From the NCBI GenBank assembly GCA_963922205.1, contig CAWUHX010000239.1, positions 1 through 64,000 on the forward strand: a stretch of 64,000 bases of DNA. Reading direction: 5' to 3'. The DNA is from Romanomermis culicivorax (lineage: Eukaryota; Nematoda; Enoplea; Mermithida; Mermithidae). The position numbers and the translations under genes were made by a program. This document shows, piece after piece, positions 44,501-56,263 of this stretch (position 1 is its first letter; each line of letters begins with the position of its first letter). The notes beneath the pieces are model-generated. The model did not search any database, was not told where the DNA came from, and saw only the letters and a program-made list of their open reading frames with translations.

Positions 44501-45579
44501 TTGAGTTCAGGATTTAAAGCATTCAGATTATAACCTATAATACAAGGCATCATTTTTTATGGGACACCTTGGAAAATGGCTTATGATGTTGAAAATACTG
44601 CTGCATATTTGTGCTTTGTTCGAACTATTGCATAGTTTTAATTTTCAAATTTCAAGATTTTCTTATTTTAGTCTAAATGAATTATGTCTAATTGCGCTGA
44701 GTAGCGTTCCATTGTATATTTATTTGTTTTAGGCCAGCCTCGTTTCACCTATCTGCAATGATTCCTGGAACGCCATCAATTGGTATACTGCCGCCAGACA
44801 TCCATTTGACAAATCTCCGCCCAAAGGGGGTCTTCTTGATGAAACAACGGGGCCAGTTTACAGCCAAAGGACGTATTGCCAGTTTGATGCCACATGATGA
44901 AATTCCATTAATATTTCAGGAAGATGAGCTTAATGTTGCCAGTATCAATGAAATACTGTCTTCAGAAATACAAAAAATCGAAAGAAAAAAGCCAAATGAA
45001 CCGAAAATTGAATTCGTCGTCTGCACATCGTTGGGTGCTGCTATTAGGGACACCAAAGCCACAAGAGGTCCATTATATGGAATTATTATGAGCCAAAAAA
45101 TGTTTAAAATCATTGACTCTCAACATATTTTAGGGCGTTCGTTTTGAACTAACAAAAAAAATAATGCCAGAATTTTGTGGGCCATTCAAAAATCAGCAAT
45201 GGAGGAACAACAAATGCATGACGAAATGGACCAACCCAGATGTACTTCACTGCAAGCCGTTCATCATGAAGTAAAACGTGTTCCACTTCAATGTGAAACA
45301 GCATCACAACCAATTAATAATAAACATATAAAGGAGTTTTGGTATACAACAAAATATACACTGCATGAGCGTGTAACAGAAATTTTGATTTGCTTCTTGA
45401 TTACTTTTGCGGCTTAAAGTGTGGATATCATACTTTACATTAAATATTTTAGATTTGATTCCGTATGCAAAGGATGAGTTTATTTGTACGCTTTGTCGGG
45501 ATTTCATGGTCAAGCCAATGCTTTGCACAGTTTGTAGGCATTTGATTGGTTTTCAGTCAACTTGGACATGAAGTAGACG
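41579..45579 (+). pseudogene. Degenerate spliced gene, four exons, RING-like end
   Basis: Exon A 41579-41707 (ATG; donor GTAAGTATG) gives LLDDDNFITFYLVDSNEQIG. Exon B 42673-42863 (acceptor TTTAG, donor GTATGT) gives ADDGTFRFTNRGTGSYEIVG and AEWFLPAATSARQ, then TAA at 42853. Exon C 44733-about 45370 (acceptor TTTTAG) gives SAMIPGTPSIGILPPDIHL, KQRGQFTAKGRIASLMPHDE and FVVCTSLGAAIRD, with TGA at 45145. Exon D 45453-45579 gives FICTLCRDFMVKP and LCTVCRHLIGF, a CxxC...CxxC-RH string like the start of a RING finger, then TGA and a GTAAGT donor. Phases agree for A-B and B-C, so splicing is real. I do not recognise the family. Three in-frame stops indicate a pseudogene. A MITE lies in intron A-B. 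Confidence 0.55.
41905..42138. mobile_element. MITE family B, copy 1 (degraded right end)
   Basis: About 230 bp starting TAGTCTGTTCGTGAGAAG. Similar throughout to 45966-46174 (shared GCTGATGA, CTAACGTCCAC-like and GGTTACAGTAGTTGACAG). The right terminal repeat is eroded. It lies in the first intron of the degenerate gene. Confidence 0.65.
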
Positions 45580-45965
45580 GTAAGTAGGTATGTGTTCCAA
45601 TAAACAACGCAATCTAAGGTAATCACATTTACACAATGAAACAGTTACACATTATAGTGTTCTCATGGTACATACATTGTTTAGAGGATCTTGATCCTTA
45701 GTTTAAACTATGTGGATACATGGTTTAAACTTGCTTTATTAGAGGAAAGATACGGAAAATTCGGTTAAATTAAAAAATTTGAACAGGAATATGAATTTGA
45801 TTCTGATGAAGAAATTATTGAAATAGAATTTACACGTTTTTTGCGTATTTTTGCATTTACATGTTTTTTGTAGTTACGTTCTTCAAGCTTTGGAAATTTG
45901 AAAAAAATTTCAACTCCACTAATGAGCACCCCCGATCTAGAGCGCACCTAAATTGAAAAAAGTTA
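45580..45965. other. Spacer after the degenerate gene
   Basis: No supported feature. AT-rich, with short frames only. Confidence 0.35.
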
Positions 45966-46174
45966 TAGTCTGTTGGTGAAGAAGATTGGCTGAAATATGG
46001 TATGCTGATGAACAAAGCATAATTTTGCACCATCTAAGCCAATATATCTGCTAGAAAATCTTAAAATACTAACGTCCACACTCGACAGAATGCGTTACTT
46101 TTTCTAAAAATTGGTGGTCGGTTGTCGTTCTTGGTTACAGTAGTTGACAGTAAAACTAGCTCGCGAACAGACTA
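45966..46174. mobile_element. MITE family B, copy 2
   Basis: Ends are TAGTCTGTTGGTGA on the left and TCGCGAACAGACTA on the right (inverted). TA is probably the target site. The AGTCTGT tip is shared with MITE family A, so one transposase may recognise both. Confidence 0.7.
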
Positions 46175-46452
46175 GTTTACCCGAGCCTAATCATTGTAGA
46201 GTGAGGTTTGGAAAAAATCGATAAAATATGCAGAGGAGGTACAAAAAATATGTTAACAAAGAAAGGAGAATGTGTTGCTTACACCTCTACAGTAAATTCA
46301 ACAAATTTGATCACAAACTTGCAGCAAATGTGTTCTTGTAAATTTTATTGTTTTTTCCAGACAAATACCATATATATGATGCATTGAATGGTGTTTTAGG
46401 CAAAAAGTTTAACAATAACTATGCAGATGAAATTACTACCCACGGGAACATC

Positions 46453-47473
46453 TTATATATGACTTTGAAATTTTACAAAATCGTAAATAAATCTGTTGTA
46501 AATTTGTTCCGACAAATAAATGTGCAGTAAAATGGCTCTTTGCAGAGGCAAGTGATCATGGTTGACTATACGATGGTAAATGAATAGAATGCTACCACTG
46601 GAAAATTGATCTCGAAATATGATGCGGAATGATTCTTCTCTCCATTCAATTAGGGCTGGATGGTTTTGGAGCAAGTCTTTTCCAGAGTCATGTTCTGCTG
46701 TCAAATTGCCACCTGCTTCGTGGTACATTTCCAGCTACATGGCTGCTGAACATTGGAACAGCATCAGGGTGTAAACGAGTCGCACGGTTTGTTGACAAGA
46801 TAATGGTTTCCCATGATCTGGGTTTTAAACAACATAACATGAACCTGTAACCTTATCAGAGAGCAGTTACACAGTGCCTCCAAGGGTTTGACATACCCTG
46901 ACCTTACTTGGAATTGGATGAGCATTCCTTGACCCAACCAAAATACTAATCCCATATTGGAAAATTTGTTGTATAATGTGACCAAACGAAAAAATGGTGT
47001 GGGATTGTTCCATCCGTCAGTTCTCGCTATTCCATATCAACTAAACAATGCTTTATCAGATAAGTACACTTTATTATTCGGCTCGAGCCACCATGTTTCA
47101 ACGCAATTATTCTAAAATGTTTAGGACTGAAAGAAGTTTCAGATTAAATTTTACTCTCGATATGTTTGTCAAACCTTTGTTGACAGCACTTGTGCATATG
47201 GATAATGGGAACTTGTTCGTCGGGGTGCTTGTGATAGAATATCCTGCATGAACAGCATCAGAAAAAATTCATGACCTCGATCAACAATAATTTTTTCGAA
47301 CAGGCTGTAGGCGTCAGTGGTGTACCTGAATGAATGAAGTAATAAGACAGGGTTTCCCCATATTATACCTGGATTACTTGAATATGCTGTTATAGATTGT
47401 AATGTTATTTTTTTGGGCATAACAGCATAGCTAGTCATAAAAAACGATATGACTGTGGATTGAGCTGATTTTG
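46453..47473 (-). pseudogene. DDE transposase/integrase relic, central and C-terminal part
   Basis: On the minus strand below element 2, frames give KIIVDRGHEFFLMLFMQDIL (a VD-x-G-x-E-F core like the second Asp of a DDE fold), PYAQVLSTK, WWLEPNNKVYL, and at 46728-46453 YHEAGGNLTAEHDSGKDLLQ, HPALIEWREESF. The N-terminal part continues across element 2 at 61620-61775. The pattern resembles integrase-like transposases of eukaryotic DNA elements; I cannot name the superfamily with confidence. Many stops and frame changes. It predates element 2, which inserted into it. Confidence 0.55.
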
Positions 47474-47477
47474 GATC
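47474..47477. repeat. Target-site duplication GATC of element 2, left
   Basis: Pairs with 61616-61619. Removing element 2 and one GATC restores the transposase relic reading. Confidence 0.8.
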
Positions 47478-47985
47478 TGTTATATATGTATTTCCTTTCT
47501 AATTTATTTGAGACTCTTGGCTGATGATCCACCAAGAATGTTGAGATTTGATTTTGAAGTCAAGAATGATTTGGCAGGAGTTTGTTCCAAGAAGTTCAGA
47601 CCTTAATACTAAGATTTACCTAGCGCTGGGCCGGGGCACATACGCCTCTTGTTTTTGGACAAACGCTCAAAATGTTTGTCAACCAATAAATATTCTAAAT
47701 TGAGAAATTTGCGATTTCTCAATTTAAAATAATCATACGATGTTGGTAAAATTGCATGGCAAGGAGTTTATTTGGCGAGGTATGGGCAGACGATAAAACA
47801 CAAACAAAAAAGCTCTCAACCATTGAACAAAATTCCCGCACAGGACGCAATGACTACAGTAATTGCCTCGCCCCATTTGAAAATGGATGAGATGCTTGAG
47901 ACATGCTCATCTTTGGTTGTAAGCTGCAGAAAGTTGTAAAGTGACATTGACACGGTTTTGAGAGACTGGAAATGTCACTACAAAA
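47478..47985 (-). repeat. 3' LTR of element 2 (508 bp)
   Basis: Aligned along its length to 61108-61615 with about 35-45 differences, mostly transitions. The inner end reads CTACAAAA where the other copy has CTACAACA. Confidence 0.9.
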
Positions 47986-47999
47986 CCCCTCCCCCTTTG
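47986..47999 (-). promoter_or_regulatory. Polypurine tract of element 2
   Basis: Sense strand CAAAGGGGGAGGGG lies directly before the 3' LTR, the classical site for plus-strand priming. It strongly supports the orientation and the LTR edge. Confidence 0.8.
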
Positions 48000-48292
48000 C
48001 AGCATGTCACCTTAAGGAATCAAGACTATAAGATGCCGCTGAGTAGTTGCAGTGGGAGAATTTCCAAAACCTCATTTGTGAAAGAATGAGGGCAAGACGC
48101 CACAATATCCAAAATGGCAAGAAAGTGAACTTAAGATACTTACTTAACTAGGCGAGACACGGCAATGGCAAACCAGTTGTGTGAATTTGGTCATCACAAA
48201 TAAAAATTCACACAGAAGAAAATTTTTCACAGGTTTGGTCCAAAACTGTACAAAGCTCCTAAAATTTGAATTACGAAATGAAAGCAACGAGA

Positions 48293-50469
48293 TTAAAAAT
48301 TTTTGAGCAGAGAACTCAAAGAAAACAAACAAACGAAATGCAGAAGAACTAAAAATATCAGTAGTAGCGATAGACTACTGATTTTAGGACGAGGGATGCC
48401 GGAACTGGAACATTGGTGATATGATTGAGAAGACTGTGGCTTAGAGTCAGGTAATACATTTGCACTACCTATGATTTGAGGATAGTTAGACAGTGTAGCA
48501 TTGCGAGGTAGTGGCATAGGAGGTAAATCAGAAACTGCAGGTACAGAAAATTGACCGAGGACCCGGGGTGTGACCTGACATTCAGGGTGAGGGTTGACAT
48601 GAATCCTGGCCAACAGACTCAGCTTGTAAGGGTCACGGATGCCTACTTCTTGAGGTTTCTCAAGAATAGCCTCAATCATCTCAATTAACGAGGTATAGGC
48701 TTTTAAGTAATGCGGTGTTTTCTCCAACAACCAACATTCCTGTAAGAAGAGAGTGAGCTCAGCTATTTGAATGGCAGTGGCAGCACCATACGTGGTAGCC
48801 CAGTTGGGTAGCCAATGGAGGATGGTATGCAACAGGGTGTCAGGAATGGTGTGCTCAATAGCTCTATGGACAGAGATCTTATAGGTATCTTGATACAGTT
48901 GCTAAAGCGACTTATTTGCGTCCGTTGCCTTTTGAGAGGCGCCAGATGGCAAATTAATATTAAGGCGAGATAACAGGTCAAAGATATTGGGATCAGTCAC
49001 CGCTCTGGGCTTGAACTGAGTTTCAGCCAGATTGGACTGTTGCACCGATGGAGGAGCAGACGGTGATGTAGATGCAGTCATGGATGTAGTAGCAGTTTTG
49101 GAATGAGTTGCGCTAGAGGAGGGTAGCTGAGCACTCATTGCTGTAGACGAGGTTGATTGCTGAACTACTGGAGCTTGCTGAACAGGTGGTGGAGGTGGTG
49201 AAGGTTAAGCCGCAGCAGCAGCAATTAGCTGATGTTGTTGCTGCAACTGGATCACAGGTTGTTGAAAAGGAACAGGATACCCAGCCAGTGGTGTCTCATA
49301 CCCAGCGTTTGGCTGCGGTAGGGCATACACCGGTGGAGGAGGTGGATACTGAGCAGGATATTGATACCGAGGAACAACAGCCGGTTGATATGGTTGTTGA
49401 ATGTAAGGCTGGCAGATGGGCGCAACAGCAGCGGGAGGCTGTTGGGGTGCACTGAAACCAGGTGGAAAAGAGATTGAAAACAGTGATGGAAGCTGCTCTG
49501 TAGGCACCTTAGGAACAGTTTGTTGCCTAGGGTGTGTCTTAGCTACTGGTTTTGCAGAGGCCTGAGGTTGTGTGAAACACTGAGGGGTGACACAAGAATG
49601 GTGAGGTTCATACTGTTGAGATGTAGAAGGTTTCTTAAATTCCGGTTTAGTCTTCAAAGCATCAGTCCCTTTTCGAGTAGCTGGAGAAGACTTTGCCATA
49701 GGTTTGTGAGATTTACCAGATTTGTCCTGTGGATCTATCTTCCCTTTCTTTAGTTGAGAATGGAGATAGTGAAGAACATCCATCACAGGTTTGCCAGAGA
49801 TGTCAAGGATGTGAAAATCGTTGACAGTCTTGGTACTAGCTTGGATCTGAGCTAAAGCTTCAGCTAGATCTTCACATGTGAGCATAGGAGCAGAAATTGC
49901 AGTAGCAGATGTGGAAAGTGAAGGCTTTGCGGCTACTGATGCTGCAGCAACCTTTGGAATACAATAATATTGCTTAGACTTAGTAGATGAGCTTGAATGA
50001 GTTGCAGAAGTGGATGGTTGAGGCTGAGCAGCAACCTGAGGTTGCGGCACTGGGCTCTAGGTGGAGCAGAAATGGATGTTTGAGGCTGAACCACAACTGG
50101 AGGTTGTGGCACAGTGCTCTGAGTTGAAGGTGTAACAGAAACAGTTGGTTGTGCAGCTACTGTTGTTGAAACCGTCCCTGGCTGACCCGAGGATGGGGTA
50201 GGAGTGGTAGGTACAGGTCGAAAAATCATCTCATACAGAAATAGGAATTAACGGTCTGGCAAGAGAGTAAGCTCTCGTCGGGAAGGTGAGAAACCCATAT
50301 GAGGAGGAGTGGGTGAGTTATTACATTTCAGAAGATTAACTGCTATGTAAAACAATTCTCCGTCAACAGTAACACGCTGATCTAAGTCAATGCCAGGCCT
50401 AGCTATTAACACAAGATTTGTTGAAGATTGAGCAGATGGTATAGAAGAAGTGGAGTCTACAGTAGCCAC
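48293..50469 (-). pseudogene. Long P/Q/S-rich ORF at the 3' end of element 2
   Basis: The frame from 50469 runs to about 50055 (TAA at 50248), shifts once, then continues in a single frame to 48293, broken by TAA 49205 and TAG 48902; about 725 codons in all. Parts: a start with IARPGIDLDQRVTVDGELFY; a long disordered Ser/Thr/Pro/Gln region with SEAALAQI-like helices (LTCEDLAEALAQIQAS), [13 protein letters not shown] and [14 protein letters not shown]; a globular part (NIFDLLSRLNINLPSG, LLHTILHWLPNWATTYGAAT); and a hydrophobic C-terminus (LSLLLIFLVLLHFVCLFSL) that could span a membrane. Not a recognisable Env. Function unknown. Confidence 0.5.
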
Positions 50470-50629
50470 GACCTGTGGTTGAGTCAGTTTATTCGTTGTA
50501 GCTGTAGTAGAATCAGACTTTCAAGTGACCGAAACTATCGAAGGAACTCCAGACTAGGCTTGTGACTCAGTTTGTAACTCTTCACTCTGGTCCAAACTAA
50601 TAGTTAAACTAGAGAGTCGCATCTCGGTC

Positions 50630-51799
50630 TCAGTTAGAGGACAAGATGGTGTATCTACGGTAGCTCTCTATGGTAGCTGCGGGAAATTGAGATCGAGTAT
50701 CAATGTCAGTCATGATAGCAACATCTGTGGAAGCATCTGATGCAAGTGTAGCCTCAGCATCGGAGTCAATTTGCGTTGAGAGTTGCATATCAGCAGAAGT
50801 GCTAGATCGGTAAAGGCTGAAATTTAGAGTAACAGATGGTGGCGTCAAAACGTTGTAAAACATTAATAGAGGTACATGCTGTGACAACCAGGAAAAGTAA
50901 TAGTGAGGGTTACTAGCCTACATAGAGTAATGATGTAACAGATTCGAATCATCTATGTCCATTTAGCTCAGGAGACTATGACTGGATGTAGAGTGAACCA
51001 ATTAGTAATATGAGTGACCAATTCATGCCCAAATTAAGGTTCAATTGGAGGCAAAGTGGCCCTATATGGAGTAAGAATATCCTTAGGTTAGCCATTCATG
51101 TCCAACCAACATTCGATCATGAAGAACTTCCTAAGGCCATCATCCACGTTGCTGATGGAATCACAGATTATCTTCTCGACATCCTCATATTCCTCTAGAG
51201 AGCACAAAGAGGTCAGCAGAGCTGGTAGTGGTAAACTAACAGTCAGAAGATTCAAGGCATGGGCATTCTGAGGTGTCAGATGTTGAAGATAAGCTTCAGA
51301 AGGATATTGATAACCCTTACTATACTGTGCACCCTGCTTTGGCTGATCCATGGCCATGCAGTCAATGAAGGGGTCAGATTCGTAAGGGAAAGGATCAGAG
51401 GTGGAAATAGTGTGTGAACAAGGCTGCTGAAAACTTGCATCAGATAGTGAACAGACATAGGTGCACCCAGAGCATAGTGCAAGTCAGAAACTGTTCCTGA
51501 TTGCATAGCAGTGGCTACAGCTGTTTGAAGTCCCAGAGGATTATCGAGGATCCCAGGATACTCCAGTAACAACTGAGGGTTGTGAGATTGAGCACTGTGA
51601 AGGTTCCTGCATTGAATCTGAGAAAGTTTTGGCAGAGGAGGTGGAAAAGTTGAATGCTGAACAGTTTCCAAAGGCGCCCCACCATTGGTCAATGTAGCCC
51701 AACACATCCGCTGACCGTGGGTGGGCTGGATAGTGTCCATGAAGATATAAGTGATGGCTGATAAAACCTCATCCCACATCACTGCCAGTAGAAATTCTT
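50630..51799 (-). pseudogene. Unrecognised decayed coding segment of element 2 cargo
   Basis: Several frames with protein-like composition: QTAVATAMQSGTVSDLHYAL, MAMDQPKQGAQYSKGYQYPS, VSLPLPALLTSLCSLEEYED and MSQHVPLLMFYNVLTPPSVT. Frame changes and stops prevent one reading. No family recognised. It may link the exonuclease and the P/Q-rich protein. Confidence 0.4.
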
Positions 51800-52610
51800 T
51801 TGACAGCGTGGGGTTAAGGAAGATCGATTCCAGTAGGTAGCAGAGAGTCCATGTCTAACCTGTGACAATTAAGAACCTTGGCGATATGGTCAATAATGGA
51901 AACGCCAAATAAATCATGAGGAAAGATTTGGGCTGTACAAAAGATCTCATCAAAAAAGGAGTATTGACCTAAGGCAAGATACATCAGAATGGGATAGAAA
52001 GCGTATAGTCCCGCATATATTAGCTTATGGCCAGACAGTTCGTGTTCAGATATGTGGCATAATGTGTGGCATAATATGTGGGGTTTTTAGAAAAGTCATG
52101 GTTAAAAGGAACCGTATCCCAAGCCCACATGCAGGTTATGCATGCTTTGAGAGTGCAGCATTCAGTGAAAAAGCAGATAAGCTGGGCTTTTTCGAAAAGT
52201 TCAGGAGATTTCTCAATCTGTTTCACGCATCAGAAAATGTCGACCATTGGTGTCTTGGGAATGACCATAGTATCAGCATTTTGACTCCTGGTGTGGAAAG
52301 AAGGACCTAGGAGGGTGTACAGAGCACGCCAGTCATTGTCAGCATTGAATGTCAGGACAATGGTGTGGGTGTTATCCAAATGCTTAAAGAAGGCAGTCCA
52401 ATCTTCCCCTGTGGCTAAAAGAGCTTGGAAAACAAGAGCCCTGCCATTTGGGTAGGCGAGTTGCATGTACCTTGGTACAGTCTTGGTATCATTATTGAAA
52501 GGTATAGAAGTAGAATATGAGAACTTTGACAAGTCTGATGTGGTAATCAATTCTGTGTCAAAGCCGATCAGAGTGTATCCATGAAAATTGGGCATCTGCA
52601 CTGTGGACAA
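51800..52610 (-). pseudogene. DEDD 3'-5' exonuclease carried by element 2
   Basis: From ATG 52610: GYTLIGFDTELITTSD (exo I, FDTE near 52549-52566), VPRYMQLAYPNGRALVFQAL, HTIVLTFNADNDWRALYTLL (exo II, N-x-D...D). TGA at 52230, then EKSPELFEKAQL. A frame change near 52025 leads to LIYAGLYAFYPILMYLAL, which lines up with RYVALDAYYFLMVF at 35310 but has Tyr in place of the last catalytic Asp. It resembles RNase D/WRN/MUT-7-type nucleases. It sits inside the LTRs, downstream of pol and in the same orientation, so it travelled with the element. Not needed for any standard LTR-element step. Confidence 0.72.
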
Positions 52611-52619
52611 TGTGAATGC

Positions 52620-54086
52620 AGATGGCCCGGGAGTACAAACTCTGGTGACGGAATGAAACTAAGAGGATGCTGGAACAGTGACATATACCACTGCTCCAGC
52701 TCTCTTACTCTAACGAGCCTCCTCATGTTGAACTCTAAAAACATTTAAAATAAATTAGAAACATTTCTTAAGAGAGTGACTGAGAGCAGGTACTCGGAGA
52801 CACTTAAAACAGATGTGGAAATTAGAAAATAGAGTTTTTGACCAAAAATAGTAGAAAATACGAAACGAATTATTGAAAATTTTGAAGTAAAGTTATTCGG
52901 AAATAGGATGGTGAGAGTGTTTTGAGTTTTGGAAAATCAGTTGTAGTTTTATGTGAAAATTTTGAAAAAGTGTAAGTTTGGAATTTGAGAATTTTGAAAA
53001 TTTTGATTTTAGGATTTTGAATATTTTTGAAAATGAAGTTTGATTTTAGGCAGACCGCCTCTCTCAATTATGGACTTGAGCGTGACTTTCACAACCAAAG
53101 TTAACTCGAGATTAAATTCAGAAGCAGTCGCCAGCCTCTACGTTGGAATGTGCGCAAGCTGGGCCAAGGCATAACAATTGATCAGATCGGCAGAAACTGA
53201 TCACTGCGAGTCTTTTGGCACTTAGGCAGTCAGTAACTAAGCACAGCGGGAAACTCAAACCAGAAAGATCAAGAAAAGAAATGAGCATGCATATAAAAAG
53301 CACTTGAAAATGCATGCAACTTACAGTCTGCAAAAAATGAAATGTCATTTTGACCTCCCGAAGTATTGGATCAAGCAGCATATGGCTCCTGGGCATTGAT
53401 ACCACTGCTGAATATAGGCGGCAGCTGATGAATTGAAAGTCGCAGTGGAGGCAGCGGCCCTGCAGCTGCAGGAATGGCTGGTTGCACCATAAAACTAATC
53501 TCAATTTTTTGAACTGTAAAAATAGGGACAACTTTGGAAATAAAATTTTTCTAAGCTAAAGAAAATAACCAAAATAGAGCAATTGCAACAGAAACAAACA
53601 AAAATAAGCATCAGGCAAGAATTGAAATCCTGAAGGTCATCCAAGGTCTGCTCTCAGAGATTTGAGGGTCTGTTTTAATCAAAACCGAGCTGAAAGATTT
53701 CTCCCTAATCAGAACCTATAGCTATGGGTAAGTCCCTCTACCTATGTCCATATGGTAGATGCAGGATGTTATGCCAGTATGCAGTCATGAAGCGACATGT
53801 ATAAACGTCATGTTTAGCATGCATAATATACAACTCAAGGTTTTGAGGTAAGATTTTCCTACACAGAGGGACAACAGACCTGGAAAACTCAGACTACATT
53901 TGAGAAAGTAGTCAGAGCCAAAAAAATTTGGTTGTTGGGGGGGACTATATGCGTAAATAAATACATAAATAATTACATAAATACAGGTGAGATGCCAAAA
54001 ATTGTGAGTTTTAGAATTTACAGAATTTGTGAAAATTAGTTACTTTTACAGAAAATAGATACAGATATCTGACAAATTTAGCTTAA
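52620..54086 (-). other. Spacer between pol and the exonuclease in element 2
   Basis: About 1.5 kb with no supported gene. Short AAATAAATACATAAAT-like repeats lie near 53955-53985. A splice acceptor for the downstream ORFs could lie here, but none is clear. Confidence 0.4.
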
Positions 54087-55271
54087 TTATTTAGCAAGAG
54101 CAGATAGCTGAAGAGGACCACCAGCTTTAGCTAAAAAGATTTCCCTAGCAGATCCTGGAATATAATTTTTTGGGCAAGAAATGGATACAATTCGAGGTAT
54201 ACCAGGAGAATCTAGTGCATCAATAGTGACGACATTATGCTCAAGAGTAGAAATATCGGTAAAAATGTATGGGCCGATGTAGTCGGGCTGTATCTTGTTG
54301 CCTTTCTTGGAGTTAACCAGTAACACGAGGTCTTTTGTGACGATCTCAGGCTGTTTGGCTTTCTTATTATAATAGGACTTACTAGAGGTAGCTGCTTTAT
54401 CCAGGTTTTTGCTAATGTTCTTATACAGATTCAGATGAGATTGAGTTTGAATATGCTGGTAAGTGTCATAATTTAAAGGTGAAGTCAGACATTTTGCACA
54501 TTCATAATCAAAAGTGATTTGAGGCTCATGACCTCTCAATAATTTGAATGACGAATGGTGGGTAGCAGTGTGAGGAGTGGCATTATAAGCATAGACTGCC
54601 TAGGGTAGGTATCATTCCCAATTATCGGGGTCTTCCAGGGTATATGGTTTAAGTTGAGAAATTAACGTTTGATCGAATCTCTCAACCATCCCATCACACT
54701 AAGGGGTATAGGCAGTAGTTTGAACTTTTCTGATCTTCAGTAGCTCACAAATGTCTTGCATGAGTTTTGAGGTGAAACAGCTGCCTTGATCAGAAAGCAG
54801 GAATTAAGGAGTTCCATGTGGCAGAATGACATTGTTAACAAAACATTCGACTATAGTAGAGGCTTACTGATCAGGGATCAGGTGAGCACTTACCCACTTA
54901 GTGAAATAGTCTTGGAAAACTATGACGTAAGATCTATGATCACCTACAGGGGAAATATTAGCAATATCAGTTGCGACAAACTCGAATGGATATGTTGGCT
55001 TAATAGGAATCAGAGGTCCAGGAGTAGGCAGTTTAGCAGTAGTTAATTGGCAGATTTCACAAGTTTTGATCCAAGTTGGCACAGCGTCTTCCATTCTGGG
55101 CCACCAGAAATATAGCTTTATGGCATCAAGAGTACAATTGTGCCCTTGATGGTTCATAATTTTTGCCCCTTGGAATTGGTGAAGAATGGTATTGACAAGT
55201 GCTGTAGGGATAACAAGCTGTCTCAGTGCCTTAGACTGTCGGTAGAGTATACCATCTTTAATGAAAAACAT
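54087..55271 (-). pseudogene. pol: Integrase of element 2
   Basis: HHCC-like zinc region (ILHQFQ...HQGHNC...CEICQL), catalytic core with VATDIAN (D), LLSDQGSCFTSKLMQDI (D) and DGMVERFDQTL (E). The C-terminal module is GNKIQPDYIGPYIFTDI (GPY/F). Stops at TAA/TAG/TGA positions in 54863-54540 sit at residues usually Gln or Trp in relatives, for example after YTP. Ends KAGGPLQLSALAK at 54087. Confidence 0.88.
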
Positions 55272-55383
55272 GTATGAGACTTGAGAGGATTATCAGAGTT
55301 AAGAGCAGTTATAATTTTAATTAAAACAGGATCCTCGTTTTGAAGTCGAGTGATTTCAGCTGGAGAGGCAATAGAAGGTCATT

Positions 55384-56263
55384 CTACTGCCCGTAACTGG
55401 AAATCATTTTTAACAAAGCTTGAGGATTGGACACAGTAGTTTGAGGAGTGTCAGAGGTCTTAGCCATAGAGTGAGTAACCATGTCTATGATAAGAATATC
55501 TAACTCAGTAACAGTACATAAAATAGAGTCTGTCGCTGTGATAGATAAACCGATTTCCTTAGAAGAAGTTTGAGGTTGTTCAGAAGAGCCAAATTCAGAT
55601 ATAAAGATTTCAGAAGCGAGTTCTTCAGTCTGAGGGATAGGAGCTGGTTCGCGAAGATCTCTGCAGGACAAGAAATCGGCACAGGCATTATCTTTTCTGT
55701 TGACATACTCTACTTTATAGTCATAGTCTTGCAAGCTAATTGCAAAGCATTGCCATCTAGTGTTCCTATGTTTTTCGTCTTTAGCCATTGTAAAGGTTTA
55801 TGGTCAGTATGGACTATGACACATTGTCTGTAGACATAATGTCGGTACTTTCAGGAACCCTAAACAATTGCAAGACACTCATGTTCAGTAGTACTATAGC
55901 GAGTTTCAGCATCAGTTAAGACATGGCTATTATAAGCCATTATCCACTTATCCTCACCAGATTCTTGATACAAAACTGCACCTACTGCCGTAGTACAGGC
56001 TTCTGTTTGAATGATAAACTGAGCTTTACCATCATGAACAGGGTAATGCAGCAAAGGAGTAGATGTGAGAGCAGTTTTAATACCCTCAAATGCTTGTCTT
56101 TGAAGATCAGTTACAGTATATGTCATGTCTTTTCGGAGCAGCTCATAGAGTGGTGCCCATAAGTTTGCCAGTTTAGGAATAAAGCCCTTGCACCCTTGTA
56201 CAAGGCCAAGAAAGCTTTGCATCTGCTTTTTAGTACTCGGAAATTCGTAATCGTAAATAGCTT
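55384..56263 (-). pseudogene. pol: RT connection and RNase H of element 2
   Basis: Reads KKQMQSFLGLVQGCKGFIPK, then FIIQTEACTTAVGAVLYQ, where the first RNase H Asp (QTDAS in relatives) is Glu, then TTEHECLAIV, TDHKPLQWL and a shifted frame with WQCFAISLQDYDYKVEYV and NACADFLSC. Stops near 55860 are TAG and TGA. The end is a Ser/Thr/Glu-rich linker. Not functional. Confidence 0.8.

Noticed and set aside
46348-46530. Additional exon after TTTTTTCCAG at 46361
   Set aside because: The acceptor looks good, but the phase from the preceding exon gives an early stop and no homology is evident.
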